DNA of 7,554 nucleotides from an uncultured Lachnospiraceae bacterium (GTDB lineage Bacteria; Bacillota; Clostridia; Lachnospirales; Lachnospiraceae). Position 1 is the stretch's first letter; each line of letters opens with the position of its first letter. Shown here one piece after another: positions 1 to 6,235 of this stretch. Location: NCBI GenBank assembly GCA_934402515.1, contig CAKRTZ010000075.1, positions 1 to 7,554 on the forward strand, in the 5' to 3' direction. The notes beneath the pieces are model-generated. The model was not told the origin of the DNA, ran no database searches, and saw only the letters and a list, made by a program, of their open reading frames with translations. The position numbers and the translations under genes are program-made.

Positions 1-4
1 TTTG

Positions 5-33
5 TTGATGTATAAATATAGCAGTGTTATAGT
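5..33 (+). promoter_or_regulatory. Probable sigma-A promoter of the chemoreceptor gene
   Basis: A -35 element TTGATG (5-10) and a -10 element TATAGT (28-33) are separated by exactly 17 bp. They match the housekeeping consensus at 4 of 6 and 5 of 6 positions. Transcription would start near position 40, leaving a leader of about 50 nt. I see no sigma-28 (motility) type promoter here, so the receptor may not belong to a flagellar regulon. Inferred from sequence only. Confidence 0.6.
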
Positions 34-84
34 GGAAAAGGAATTTCTATACATTTACCATTGAATCATAGGAAAGGAGCACAC

Positions 85-96
85 ATGAATTTATGA
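85..96 (+). other. Three-codon mini-ORF overlapping the chemoreceptor start
   Basis: ATG AAT TTA TGA encodes Met-Asn-Leu-stop. It lies 5 nt after the Shine-Dalgarno GGAAAGGAG (71-79), and its stop overlaps the receptor start codon in an ATGA junction (93-96). The receptor ATG at 93 is 13 nt from the same Shine-Dalgarno, which is long. Ribosomes could therefore load at 85, terminate at 96 and restart at 93. It may also be a chance ATG, as nothing but position supports its use. Confidence 0.4.
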
Positions 97-1553
97 ACCA
101 TAAAAATTTAAGTGATGTCCAGAGAAATAATCAGACTGCTCTGGCCGGTCACACCATCGAGGCAATCATTATTGCCATTTTTTATCTCGCACGTTTCCTG
201 CGGGGCGAACGGAGTCTTGCATATGCCCTGTTGATTATTGTTCTGGCTTTGATTCCCGTTGTGTTGGGACAGTTCTTCTTCCTGCGCAACAGAGAGACTT
301 CTATGATTAAGCATACCGTGGGAATTGGTTTTGCCATCACCTACACGGTTATGGTACTGACTACAGAGGATGCTAATATTTATGTATTGGTCATTCCCAT
401 GATTCTTCTGGTTTCCGTTTTCAATGATGTCAAATTCTCTGCCGAGATCAATACCGGAACTGTCATTCTCAGCCTGATCATGACCATCGGCGGTGCTTTT
501 ACCGGGAAATTCGGTTACAAAGGTTTCGATGATGCTATGGTCCAGGTGGTCGCCATGGTTCTTGTCGGTATTTATTCCATCTACACAGCAAAAACCTCGA
601 ATGCCAATAATCAGCAAAAACTGGATCATATTAAAGAGGAACAGGATAAGACAGAAAAACTTCTGAACAGTCTTTCCTCCCTTTCCCAGCAAATGCAGAC
701 CGGTATGGAAGATATCTATACAAAAGTCGAAAGTCTCAATGCCTCTTCCAGTTCCACAAAGGATGCTATGAGCGAAGTGGGAAGCGGCACTACGGAAACT
801 GCCAATGCGGTTCAGAATCAGCTGCTTCAGACCGAAGAAATTCAGCACAAGGTAGATCAGGTGAGTGATGCTGCGGAGCAGATCAGCCAAAATATGGTAC
901 AGACCATGGATGTTCTGAAGAATGCAAATAAAGAAGTGGCCATTCTGGTGTCCCAGGTAGAGCAGTCTGTAAAAGAAGGTGTTAATGTTGCCGGTAAACT
1001 GGAAACTTTAGATCAATACATAGAAGAGATGCATTCCATCGTAGATTTGATTGGTGGAGTTGCCTCCCAGACCAGTCTGTTGGCATTGAATGCCAGCATT
1101 GAGGCGGCAAGAGCCGGGGAAGCCGGCCGGGGATTTTCCGTAGTTGCAACGGAAATTTCAAAGATGGCCACTCAGACAAAAGATGCCACCGTACATATCA
1201 CCGATTTAATCAAAAATATCTCCAATGCGATCAGTGAAGTGGTAACCGTAGTTCGTGAAATGATCACCGCCATCAACGAAGAAAAGCAATCCACAGAAAA
1301 TACAGCAGGTAACTTTTCACACATTCAGGATAACACACTGGAAATTCAGAAAAATACAGAACAGTTGTCCCAGAATGTCAGCGAATTAAAGGTGGCCAAT
1401 GAACAGATCGTAAGCTCTATCGAAACCATCTCCGCAATTTCCGAAGAGGTGGCTGCCCATGCCAATCAGACCATGGATGCCCAGGAAAAGAACACTACGG
1501 TTCTGAATCAGATTACGGACCGCATGCAGTCCCTGATCGAATTGACGAAATAA
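93..1553 (+). CDS. Methyl-accepting chemotaxis-type receptor, six-TM sensor
   Basis: A 486-aa transducer-like protein. Residues 1-165 are hydrophobic, with about six likely membrane segments (roughly 20-36, 41-63, 73-90, 94-110, 121-137, 147-165) and very short loops. There is no large extracellular ligand domain and no clear HAMP domain. A Gln/Ser/Thr-rich coiled coil follows from about 172 to 486. It contains the conserved hairpin tip at 321-348, with the IEAARAGEAGRGF motif at 336-348, where such receptors bind CheA and CheW. Members of the family relay a sensed signal to the CheA kinase or a similar partner and adapt by methylation of Glu/Gln. No C-terminal CheR-tethering pentapeptide is present. 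The ligand is unknown; a membrane-embedded sensor could follow membrane state, energy state or a lipophilic signal (inference). No che or flagellar genes adjoin it. The start at 93 gives the only full-length frame; the upstream mini-ORF may affect initiation. Confidence 0.92.
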   Translation: MNHKNLSDVQRNNQTALAGHTIEAIIIAIFYLARFLRGERSLAYALLIIVLALIPVVLGQFFFLRNRETSMIKHTVGIGFAITYTVMVLTTEDANIYVLVIPMILLVSVFNDVKFSAEINTGTVILSLIMTIGGAFTGKFGYKGFDDAMVQVVAMVLVGIYSIYTAKTSNANNQQKLDHIKEEQDKTEKLLNSLSSLSQQMQTGMEDIYTKVESLNASSSSTKDAMSEVGSGTTETANAVQNQLLQTEEIQHKVDQVSDAAEQISQNMVQTMDVLKNANKEVAILVSQVEQSVKEGVNVAGKLETLDQYIEEMHSIVDLIGGVASQTSLLALNASIEAARAGEAGRGFSVVATEISKMATQTKDATVHITDLIKNISNAISEVVTVVREMITAINEEKQSTENTAGNFSHIQDNTLEIQKNTEQLSQNVSELKVANEQIVSSIETISAISEEVAAHANQTMDAQEKNTTVLNQITDRMQSLIELTK

Positions 1554-1560
1554 TAACGTA

Positions 1561-1600
1561 AAAGGAGCGCCTGAGTTATACACTCAGACGCTCCTTTATT
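1561..1600. terminator. Bidirectional rho-independent terminator
   Basis: The arm AAAGGAGCG (1561-1569) pairs with CGCTCCTTT (1589-1597), and CTGAGT (1571-1576) pairs with ACTCAG (1582-1587). One C/A mismatch separates the two blocks, and the loop is 5 nt. T-rich sequence follows on both strands. The hairpin starts 8 nt after the chemoreceptor stop and lies 27 nt beyond the end of the convergent rubrerythrin gene, so it probably ends both transcripts. Confidence 0.85.
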
Positions 1601-1623
1601 ATAGGGGAGTTTATGGTGTCATC

Positions 1624-2163
1624 TTAACCGAAATATCTCTTTAACAGAGCCTCAAATGCTTTTCCATGACGGGCTTCGTCTCTGGCCATCTCATGAACGG
1701 TATCATGGATTGCGTCAAGGTTTGCTGCCTTTGCACGTTTTGCCAGATCGGTTTTACCTGCGGTTGCACCGTTCTCAGCATCTACACGGAGCTGTAAGTT
1801 TTTCTTGGTGGAATCAGTTACGACTTCGCCTAACAGCTCTGCAAATTTTGCAGCATGCTCAGCCTCTTCGTAAGCAGCTTTTTCATAGTACATACCGATT
1901 TCAGGATAACCCTCACGGAATGCAACTCTTGCCATTGCAAGATACATACCTACCTCGGTGCACTCACCGTTAAAGTTTGCTCTCAGGTCAGCCATAATAT
2001 CCTCGCTCACACCCTGAGCCACACCTACAACGTGCTCTGCAGCCCATTCTTTTTCACCGCTCTGAGCAGTGAATTTCTCTGCCGGTGCTCCACAAACGGG
2101 GCATTTCTCCGGTGCTGCATCTCCTTCATAAACATAACCACATACCTGACATACAAATTTCAT
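1624..2163 (-). CDS. Reverse rubrerythrin (rubredoxin domain first)
   Basis: A 179-aa cytoplasmic non-haem iron protein. Residues 1-32 form a rubredoxin-type Fe(SCys)4 domain with C5, C8, C21 and C24. Residues 45-179 form a ferritin-like four-helix diiron domain with likely ligands E67, E100 and H103 (ExxH), E130, and E163 and H166 (ExxH). In ordinary rubrerythrins the rubredoxin domain is C-terminal; this order is the reverse type known from clostridia. Family members reduce hydrogen peroxide, and in clostridia also oxygen, to water using electrons from NADH via rubredoxin partners. I chose the ATG at 2163 because AAAGGAG lies just upstream; an in-frame ATG at 2211 would add 16 Lys/Glu/Arg-rich residues that are not family-like and would encode through that Shine-Dalgarno. 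The gene sits 59 nt downstream of the PerR-like gene with no promoter or terminator seen between, so the two are probably cotranscribed and peroxide-inducible. Confidence 0.93.
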   Translation of the reverse strand: MKFVCQVCGYVYEGDAAPEKCPVCGAPAEKFTAQSGEKEWAAEHVVGVAQGVSEDIMADLRANFNGECTEVGMYLAMARVAFREGYPEIGMYYEKAAYEEAEHAAKFAELLGEVVTDSTKKNLQLRVDAENGATAGKTDLAKRAKAANLDAIHDTVHEMARDEARHGKAFEALLKRYFG

Positions 2164-2222
2164 TTTTCTTCTCCTTTTCTTTTCCTCTGTTTTGTTTGTT
2201 ATTTTTATCATTTACCGCCAGA

Positions 2223-2621
2223 TTATTCGGCAGTATTATTACCATTTTTACAGTTATTGCATAGACCGTAGAAGTAAGTCACATGACCTTCGATGATTCC
2301 GTCAAAGTTTGCTTCGGCTGTATCCAGAATGTCTTCAATGCTTTCCATTTCCAGATCAATAACCGCTCCACATTTCGAACAGATAAAATGATAATGTGGG
2401 GTGATATCCGCATCAAAATGATCTGTCCCATCACCTACCCGCAGGCGCTGGATCTGTCCCATATCTGCCAGTAAAGTCAGATTGCGGTATACCGTTCCCA
2501 AACTGATATTGGGACGCTCCATCCGTACATTCTCATATACCACATCCGCCGTCGGGTGATCTTTTCTGGTTTTCAGGAACGCATAAATCATTTCTCGCTG
2601 CTTGCTGTGTTTAACTGCCAT
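2223..2621 (-). CDS. perR: Fur-family regulator, PerR-type peroxide sensor
   Basis: A 132-aa DNA-binding repressor. The winged-helix region (1-68) contains HPTADVVY (22-29) and the recognition helix ISLGTVYRNL (39-48). The metal-binding dimerisation domain follows. From memory of Bacillus subtilis PerR, its regulatory metal ligands H37, D85, H91, H93 and D104 correspond here to H22, D70, H76, H78 and D89. The structural zinc cysteines C96, C99, C136 and C139 correspond to C81, C84, C121 and C124. Every one is offset by exactly 15, so the N-terminus is shorter but the core is collinear. In PerR, peroxide with bound iron oxidises the histidines and releases DNA. A Fur or Zur role cannot be fully excluded, but Asp at 89 and the downstream rubrerythrin favour PerR. 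The start ATG follows AAAGGA at suitable spacing. The upstream palindrome suggests autoregulation. Confidence 0.87.
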   Translation of the reverse strand: MAVKHSKQREMIYAFLKTRKDHPTADVVYENVRMERPNISLGTVYRNLTLLADMGQIQRLRVGDGTDHFDADITPHYHFICSKCGAVIDLEMESIEDILDTAEANFDGIIEGHVTYFYGLCNNCKNGNNTAE

Positions 2622-2638
2622 TTCTTTTCCTTTCGTAA

Positions 2639-2653
2639 TAGTAATTATTACTA
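2639..2653. promoter_or_regulatory. PerR/Fur-box-like operator (perfect 7-1-7 palindrome)
   Basis: TAGTAATTATTACTA is a perfect inverted repeat of 7 bp around a central base. Compared with the Bacillus PerR box TTATAATNATTATAA, 10 of 14 defined positions agree, including the whole inner TAAT-N-ATTA core. It lies at about +1 to +15 of the predicted perR transcript, where bound repressor would block initiation. Confidence 0.8.
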
Positions 2654-2659
2654 ATATTG

Positions 2660-2687
2660 ATTATATAGATTTTCTCTGATCTGTCAA
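2660..2687 (-). promoter_or_regulatory. Consensus sigma-A promoter of the perR-rubrerythrin operon
   Basis: Read on the minus strand, a perfect -35 TTGACA (2687-2682) and a perfect -10 TATAAT (2665-2660) are separated by 16 bp. The predicted start, near 2653, falls at the edge of the palindromic operator. A promoter this strong is expected to need a repressor, which fits PerR autoregulation. Confidence 0.88.
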
Positions 2688-2714
2688 GAGGTTTTTAAGA
2701 AAATTTCTCCATTC

Positions 2715-3629
2715 TTATCGTTCCTCCAGAATCTGCTGGTAGAGGCGCTCCACCATTTCACGATCCGCCAGTCCCTCTGAAAAGGCGCTGGCACTTCCCG
2801 TTGCCACTCCCATGAGAAAGGCATGCTCCATATCCCTTTTTTCCAGATATCCGGTGAGAAATCCCGCAACCATGGAGTCACCGGCTCCCACGGCGTTAAT
2901 CAGTTTTCCCTTCGGAACTTCGCTTTCATGAATGCAGCCATCCTGATCCACCAGTACTGCCCCCGCGCCACCTAAGGAAACCAGTACGTTTCGTGCACCC
3001 TGTTCCTGCAGTTTTTTCGCATAGGGAATCACCTGTTCCCGGGTCGTCAGTTCCACATCAAACAGTTCACTCAGTTCCTGATGGTTCGGTTTAATAAAGA
3101 AAGGGTGCAGCGGCAGGGTCTTTAACAGAGCATCCCCAATGGCATCCACAATCACCGGAATCTCTTTTCCCTGCACCTGTTCCATCAGTGTTTTATAAAT
3201 ATCCGTAGGTACGCTTCCCGGAAGACTGCCGGAGAGAATTAAAATATCACCTTTTTTCAAAACTGCCAGTTTCCCCCGAAGCTGCTTTAGATTTTCTTCT
3301 GAAAGAATCGGGCCACTGGCATTGATTTCCGTGGCATCCATCTGTTTGATCTTGACATTCAGTCTGGACATTCCCTGGGAAAGTTCAATAAAGTCGGTGG
3401 TAATTCCCGTGCTTTCCATCTGACGCTTAATTTCCTGTCCGGTAAAGCCCGCCAGGAATCCCAGTACAGTGCTTTCCAATCCCAGATTATGTAATACCCA
3501 GGACACATTGATCCCCTTTCCACCGGGGCGGTAAATCTCAGCGTCGGAGCGGTTGGTCTTGCCGATGGCAAAGTGCTCCACGGATAGAAAATAGTCCAGA
3601 GATGGATTCAAAGTCACTGTATATATCAT
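2715..3629 (-). CDS. fruK: 1-phosphofructokinase (PfkB family)
   Basis: A 304-aa cytoplasmic sugar kinase of normal family length, expected to turn fructose 1-phosphate into fructose 1,6-bisphosphate with ATP. Visible features are the N-terminal TLNPSLDY (6-13), the PfkB signature GGKGINVS (37-44), TEINASGP (100-107) as in FruK proteins, SGSLPG (133-138), KPNHQEL (180-186) and the ATP/anion-hole motif NAVGAGDSM (245-253) with catalytic D251. The close relative tagatose-6-phosphate kinase (LacC) shares much of this; the EIN-GP and VGAGDSM motifs lean to FruK. In many Firmicutes fruK lies between fruR and the fructose PTS gene fruA, but neither is adjacent here, so fructose 1-phosphate must be supplied by a transporter elsewhere. 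AAAGGAAAGGA precedes the start. I found no convincing promoter in the short upstream gap and no terminator before perR. Confidence 0.85.
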   Translation of the reverse strand: MIYTVTLNPSLDYFLSVEHFAIGKTNRSDAEIYRPGGKGINVSWVLHNLGLESTVLGFLAGFTGQEIKRQMESTGITTDFIELSQGMSRLNVKIKQMDATEINASGPILSEENLKQLRGKLAVLKKGDILILSGSLPGSVPTDIYKTLMEQVQGKEIPVIVDAIGDALLKTLPLHPFFIKPNHQELSELFDVELTTREQVIPYAKKLQEQGARNVLVSLGGAGAVLVDQDGCIHESEVPKGKLINAVGAGDSMVAGFLTGYLEKRDMEHAFLMGVATGSASAFSEGLADREMVERLYQQILEER

Positions 3630-3679
3630 AATTTCCAGTCCTTTCCTTTATCTGTGCTTCAATGAAATCATATGGAAAA

Positions 3680-3717
3680 CGCCCCCGCTTGAAGCTGTAA
3701 AAGACTCAAGGGGGACG
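3680..3717 (-). terminator. Rho-independent terminator downstream of dapL
   Basis: On the minus strand CCCCC and TTGA (3714-3710 and 3709-3706) pair with TCAA and GGGGG (3692-3689 and 3686-3682), with a GC bulge (3688-3687). An outer CG pair closes the stem, and GTTTTCC follows. It begins 13 nt after the dapL stop and should separate dapL from fruK. The T-run is short, so some read-through into fruK is possible. Confidence 0.72.
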
Positions 3718-3730
3718 CACTTGTTACGTT

Positions 3731-4927
3731 TTAGAATAACCGGTCGAAACGCTCCATCGCCTCTTTTGTATTTTCACGATTTCCAAAAGAAGTGAGACGG
3801 AAGAAATTCTTGCCGTTCTCGCCAAAGCCTGCGCCCGGTGTACCCACTACCTGGGCATTTTCCAGCAGATAGTCAAAGAACTCCCAGGATTCCATACCCT
3901 TCGGGCACTCAAACCAGATATAGGGAGAGTTGATGCCGCCGAAGTAGCGGATGCCCTTTTTCTCCATCATGGCGGAAATCAGCTTGGCATTTTCCTGATA
4001 ATAAGCGATGTTCTCTTTGCACTGCGCCATGCCTTCCTCGGTAAAGGCTGCTGCTGCACCGCACTGTACAATATAGGACACACCATTAAATTTGGTGGTC
4101 TGGCGACGGTTCCACATAGCATTTAAGCTCATTTCTGTGCCATTGGAAGCGGTGAATTTCAGTTCCTTGGGAACAATGGTGTAGCCACAACGGGTTCCGG
4201 TAAAGCCTGCGGTCTTGGACAGAGAGCAGAACTCGATGGCACATTTCTTCGCACCTTCGATGGCGAAAATGCTGCGGGGCAGTGTCTCATCAGTGATAAA
4301 GCACTCGTAAGCGGAATCGTAGAGAATCACCGCGTCATTTTTCAGCGCATAATCCACCCACACTTTTAACTGCTCTTTATTATATGCGGCACCGGTAGGG
4401 TTATTCGGAGAACAGATGTAAATGATGTCTGCATGCACCGAAGGGTCGGGCATGGGCAGGAAATTGTTCTCTGCGTTGGCATCAATATAGGTAATGTTTC
4501 TGCCACACATGATGTTGGTGTCCACATAAACCGGATAAACCGGGTCGGGAATGAGAATCACGTTGTCATTTCCAAATAAATCGGTGATGTTTCCGGTGTC
4601 GCTCTTGGCACCGTCAGACACAAAGACCTCTTCCGGTGCGATGGTCACGCCATTTCTTCCATAATAATCCACAACGGCATCTCTCAAAAATGCGTATCCC
4701 TGCTCCGGGCCATACCCTTTAAAGGTATCGGAGGATGCCTGGGCATCCACACCTTTGTGCAATCCCTCAATCACTTTAGAACCCAGGGGCAGAAATACAT
4801 CGCCGATTCCCAGACGAATCACTTTTTTGTCCGGGTGCTCTGCACTGTATTTGCTCACGCGGTGGGCAATTTCGGAAAATAAATAACTCTCTTTTAAGTT
4901 CAGATAATTTTCATTTAATTTTGGCAT
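3731..4927 (-). CDS. dapL: LL-diaminopimelate aminotransferase
   Basis: A 398-aa PLP enzyme of fold type I (class I/II aminotransferase), close to the usual DapL length of about 400. It converts tetrahydrodipicolinate directly to LL-diaminopimelate with glutamate as amino donor, bypassing the succinylase and acetylase branches of lysine and peptidoglycan precursor synthesis. DapL hallmarks are NENYLNLKESYLFSEIA (5-21), RLGIGDV (38-44) and FKGYGPEQGY (69-78). PLP-site residues are N175 in NNPTG, D204, Y207, the Schiff-base lysine K238 in SLSKTAGFTG, and R246. R377 in FFRLTSFG is the likely substrate carboxylate anchor. In GDVFLPLG (42-49) FL replaces the TR that I recall as common in DapL; I cannot say whether this matters. 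A strong GGAGGA (4941-4936) lies 8 nt before the ATG. The gene has its own promoter and terminator, so it looks monocistronic. Confidence 0.93.
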   Translation of the reverse strand: MPKLNENYLNLKESYLFSEIAHRVSKYSAEHPDKKVIRLGIGDVFLPLGSKVIEGLHKGVDAQASSDTFKGYGPEQGYAFLRDAVVDYYGRNGVTIAPEEVFVSDGAKSDTGNITDLFGNDNVILIPDPVYPVYVDTNIMCGRNITYIDANAENNFLPMPDPSVHADIIYICSPNNPTGAAYNKEQLKVWVDYALKNDAVILYDSAYECFITDETLPRSIFAIEGAKKCAIEFCSLSKTAGFTGTRCGYTIVPKELKFTASNGTEMSLNAMWNRRQTTKFNGVSYIVQCGAAAAFTEEGMAQCKENIAYYQENAKLISAMMEKKGIRYFGGINSPYIWFECPKGMESWEFFDYLLENAQVVGTPGAGFGENGKNFFRLTSFGNRENTKEAMERFDRLF

Positions 4928-4961
4928 AATGTCGCTCCTCCGGTTGTTTCATTTCATATGT

Positions 4962-4991
4962 ATACTAGCAAATTCATGGGTTTACTGTCAA
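4962..4991 (-). promoter_or_regulatory. Extended -10 promoter of dapL
   Basis: On the minus strand a perfect -35 TTGACA (4991-4986) and -10 TAGTAT (4967-4962) are 18 bp apart. A TGC extended -10 element (4970-4968) compensates for the weaker -10 hexamer. The -35 overlaps the TGA stop codon of the upstream membrane-protein gene. The leader is only about 30 nt, which leaves no room for a lysine riboswitch. Confidence 0.72.
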
Positions 4992-6169
4992 TTATCTGAT
5001 AGCGGTCGGTCCAGGATAATCTGCTGTTCCGCATTTGGCAGTCCCAGCTCATAGGAGTCAAAGCATACCACAAGGGAATCTTTGTCATAATAATAAGAAA
5101 ATTCTGTCTTGTCCTGAATAATATCCTTGATTCGGTTACGGCTCACGCCATACTGGGACTGCAGTGCCTGGATAATCGTCTCATGAGTTTCCTCCAGCGA
5201 CATTTCCAGGACATCCTGTAAAGGAATGCTCTTTCTGGTGGAAGTGTCCACGTTTAGTGTATCCCAGGATTGATGCTTAATGCCATCCTCATACCAGACA
5301 GATTGATAGGCAATGCTCACTACACCACCTTCATAGTAGACAGATTCCGCTGTCTTGGGGGAATAGGTCAATATGCCGGAAAAACCAGCCTCTGCCAGCT
5401 CCTGCTGCTTGGCACTGAGGTTCGCATCCTCCACCTGTTTCTGGTAGGCATCTTCCAGCTTTTGTATCTGGTTATTCAGCCAATTGGTACGGTCGGTATT
5501 GGTTCCGGCGAAAGTCAATCTGGCAAATTCCGCTGTGATGGCCGGTCCCTGATCCTCCGCCAGTCCGAAGTCATCCATTTCTACCTCGTAACCGGTAATT
5601 TCGTTGGTTTTCGTCGTAGTGCCTCCTGCGGTGCTGACCCACAGACTGCTTCCCTGTGCAGAAACTTCCTCCGTTTCGCTTCCTTCTGCCGGCTGTCCCT
5701 GGGTTTCCACACCGGTTTCCTCTGTACTGATTTCTTCTGTATCAGAGGCAGTTATTTCGTTACCGGACACGGTAAGTGCCTCATTACCGGAGACGGTCAA
5801 AATCTCGTTTCCTGAAATCGTGGTTTCCATGGCGGATGTTTCTGCGGCTTCCTCTGTCTCTATCAGGGAAGTTTCTATAGTTTCTTCTGGGGTGGTTTCC
5901 ACTGTCTCCTGAACTTCCACGGTCTGGGTTTCCTGCGCGGTTTCGTTTTCCTGTCTGGTTTCTTCGCTTTCCACGCTTTCTTCCACCTCCGAGGCGGTTT
6001 CCAGCTCTGTCTTGGCACTGGTCTGCACCGCTTGTCCTCCCGTGAAAATCGTGGGTAATTTATCGTTCTGCTTTGCCACATACCACAGCAGGACGCCGAT
6101 TGCCGCCACGATTACCAGCACCGCCAACGTTATCAGCAAGCCTTTTAAAAATTTTTTTCCTTTATTCAT
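4988..6169 (-). CDS. Membrane-anchored stalk protein with DUF3298/RsiV-like domain
   Basis: A 393-aa protein of unknown function. A short basic N-terminus and one long hydrophobic helix (about 8-32) act as a signal anchor; there is no lipobox cysteine. Residues 46-172 are a low-complexity Thr/Glu/Ser/Val stalk, which includes three octapeptide units beginning SGNE (119-142). The folded C-terminal part (about 190-393) resembles the DUF4163/DUF3298 region found in the anti-sigma factor RsiV and the deacetylase PdaC. The signs are a YEGGVVSIAYQSVWYEDGIKH segment split around 279-299, a W-DTLNVDTSTRKSIPLQDVL stretch near 302-321, and a terminal SYYYDKDSLVVCFDSYELG-like block near 358-376. Topology would place this domain outside the membrane. 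It lacks an obvious anti-sigma domain or deacetylase domain, and no sigma factor adjoins it. A weak GAAGG precedes the ATG. It follows yoeB by 66 nt without a clear terminator or promoter, so read-through from that operon may contribute. Confidence 0.65.
   Translation of the reverse strand: MNKGKKFLKGLLITLAVLVIVAAIGVLLWYVAKQNDKLPTIFTGGQAVQTSAKTELETASEVEESVESEETRQENETAQETQTVEVQETVETTPEETIETSLIETEEAAETSAMETTISGNEILTVSGNEALTVSGNEITASDTEEISTEETGVETQGQPAEGSETEEVSAQGSSLWVSTAGGTTTKTNEITGYEVEMDDFGLAEDQGPAITAEFARLTFAGTNTDRTNWLNNQIQKLEDAYQKQVEDANLSAKQQELAEAGFSGILTYSPKTAESVYYEGGVVSIAYQSVWYEDGIKHQSWDTLNVDTSTRKSIPLQDVLEMSLEETHETIIQALQSQYGVSRNRIKDIIQDKTEFSYYYDKDSLVVCFDSYELGLPNAEQQIILDRPLSDN
5744..5815 (-). 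repeat. Three tandem 24-bp units encoding SGNE octapeptides
   Basis: The units encode SGNEILTV, SGNEALTV and SGNEITAS (residues 119-142) inside the Thr/Glu-rich stalk. The DNA copies differ at synonymous sites, for example TCA against TCC for Ser and different GGN codons, so this is not a very recent duplication. Such units can lengthen or shorten a surface stalk by slippage or recombination. Confidence 0.85.
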
Positions 6170-6235
6170 TTATGTGCCTTCTTTCTCTTGGATATGTCTT
6201 TCCAGCCTTCTTTGCAAAGGAATACCTTCACTATG

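Noticed and set aside
108..890. 260-aa antisense open frame opposite the chemoreceptor
   Set aside because: It lies entirely within a clear receptor gene on the other strand, is rich in His/Asn/Gln with no recognisable domain, and has no Shine-Dalgarno evidence. It is a shadow frame.
2164..2211. Sixteen-residue N-terminal extension of rubrerythrin
   Set aside because: It would be translated through the purine-rich leader and the Shine-Dalgarno itself; starting at 2163 restores the family N-terminus with C5xxC8.
4928..4990. Possible lysine riboswitch before dapL
   Set aside because: The predicted leader is only about 30 nt, far shorter than a lysine aptamer, and shows no fitting structure.
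5270..5912. Plus-strand open frames of 181 and 102 aa opposite the stalk protein
   Set aside because: They arise from the biased Thr/Glu-rich codons of the minus-strand gene, and their Val/Ser-rich translations mirror it.
6210..6219. Palindrome CTTTGCAAAG between yoeB and the stalk-protein gene
   Set aside because: Ten base pairs with no loop and no T-run cannot be a good terminator, and nothing else marks it as an operator. It is easily chance in AT-rich DNA.
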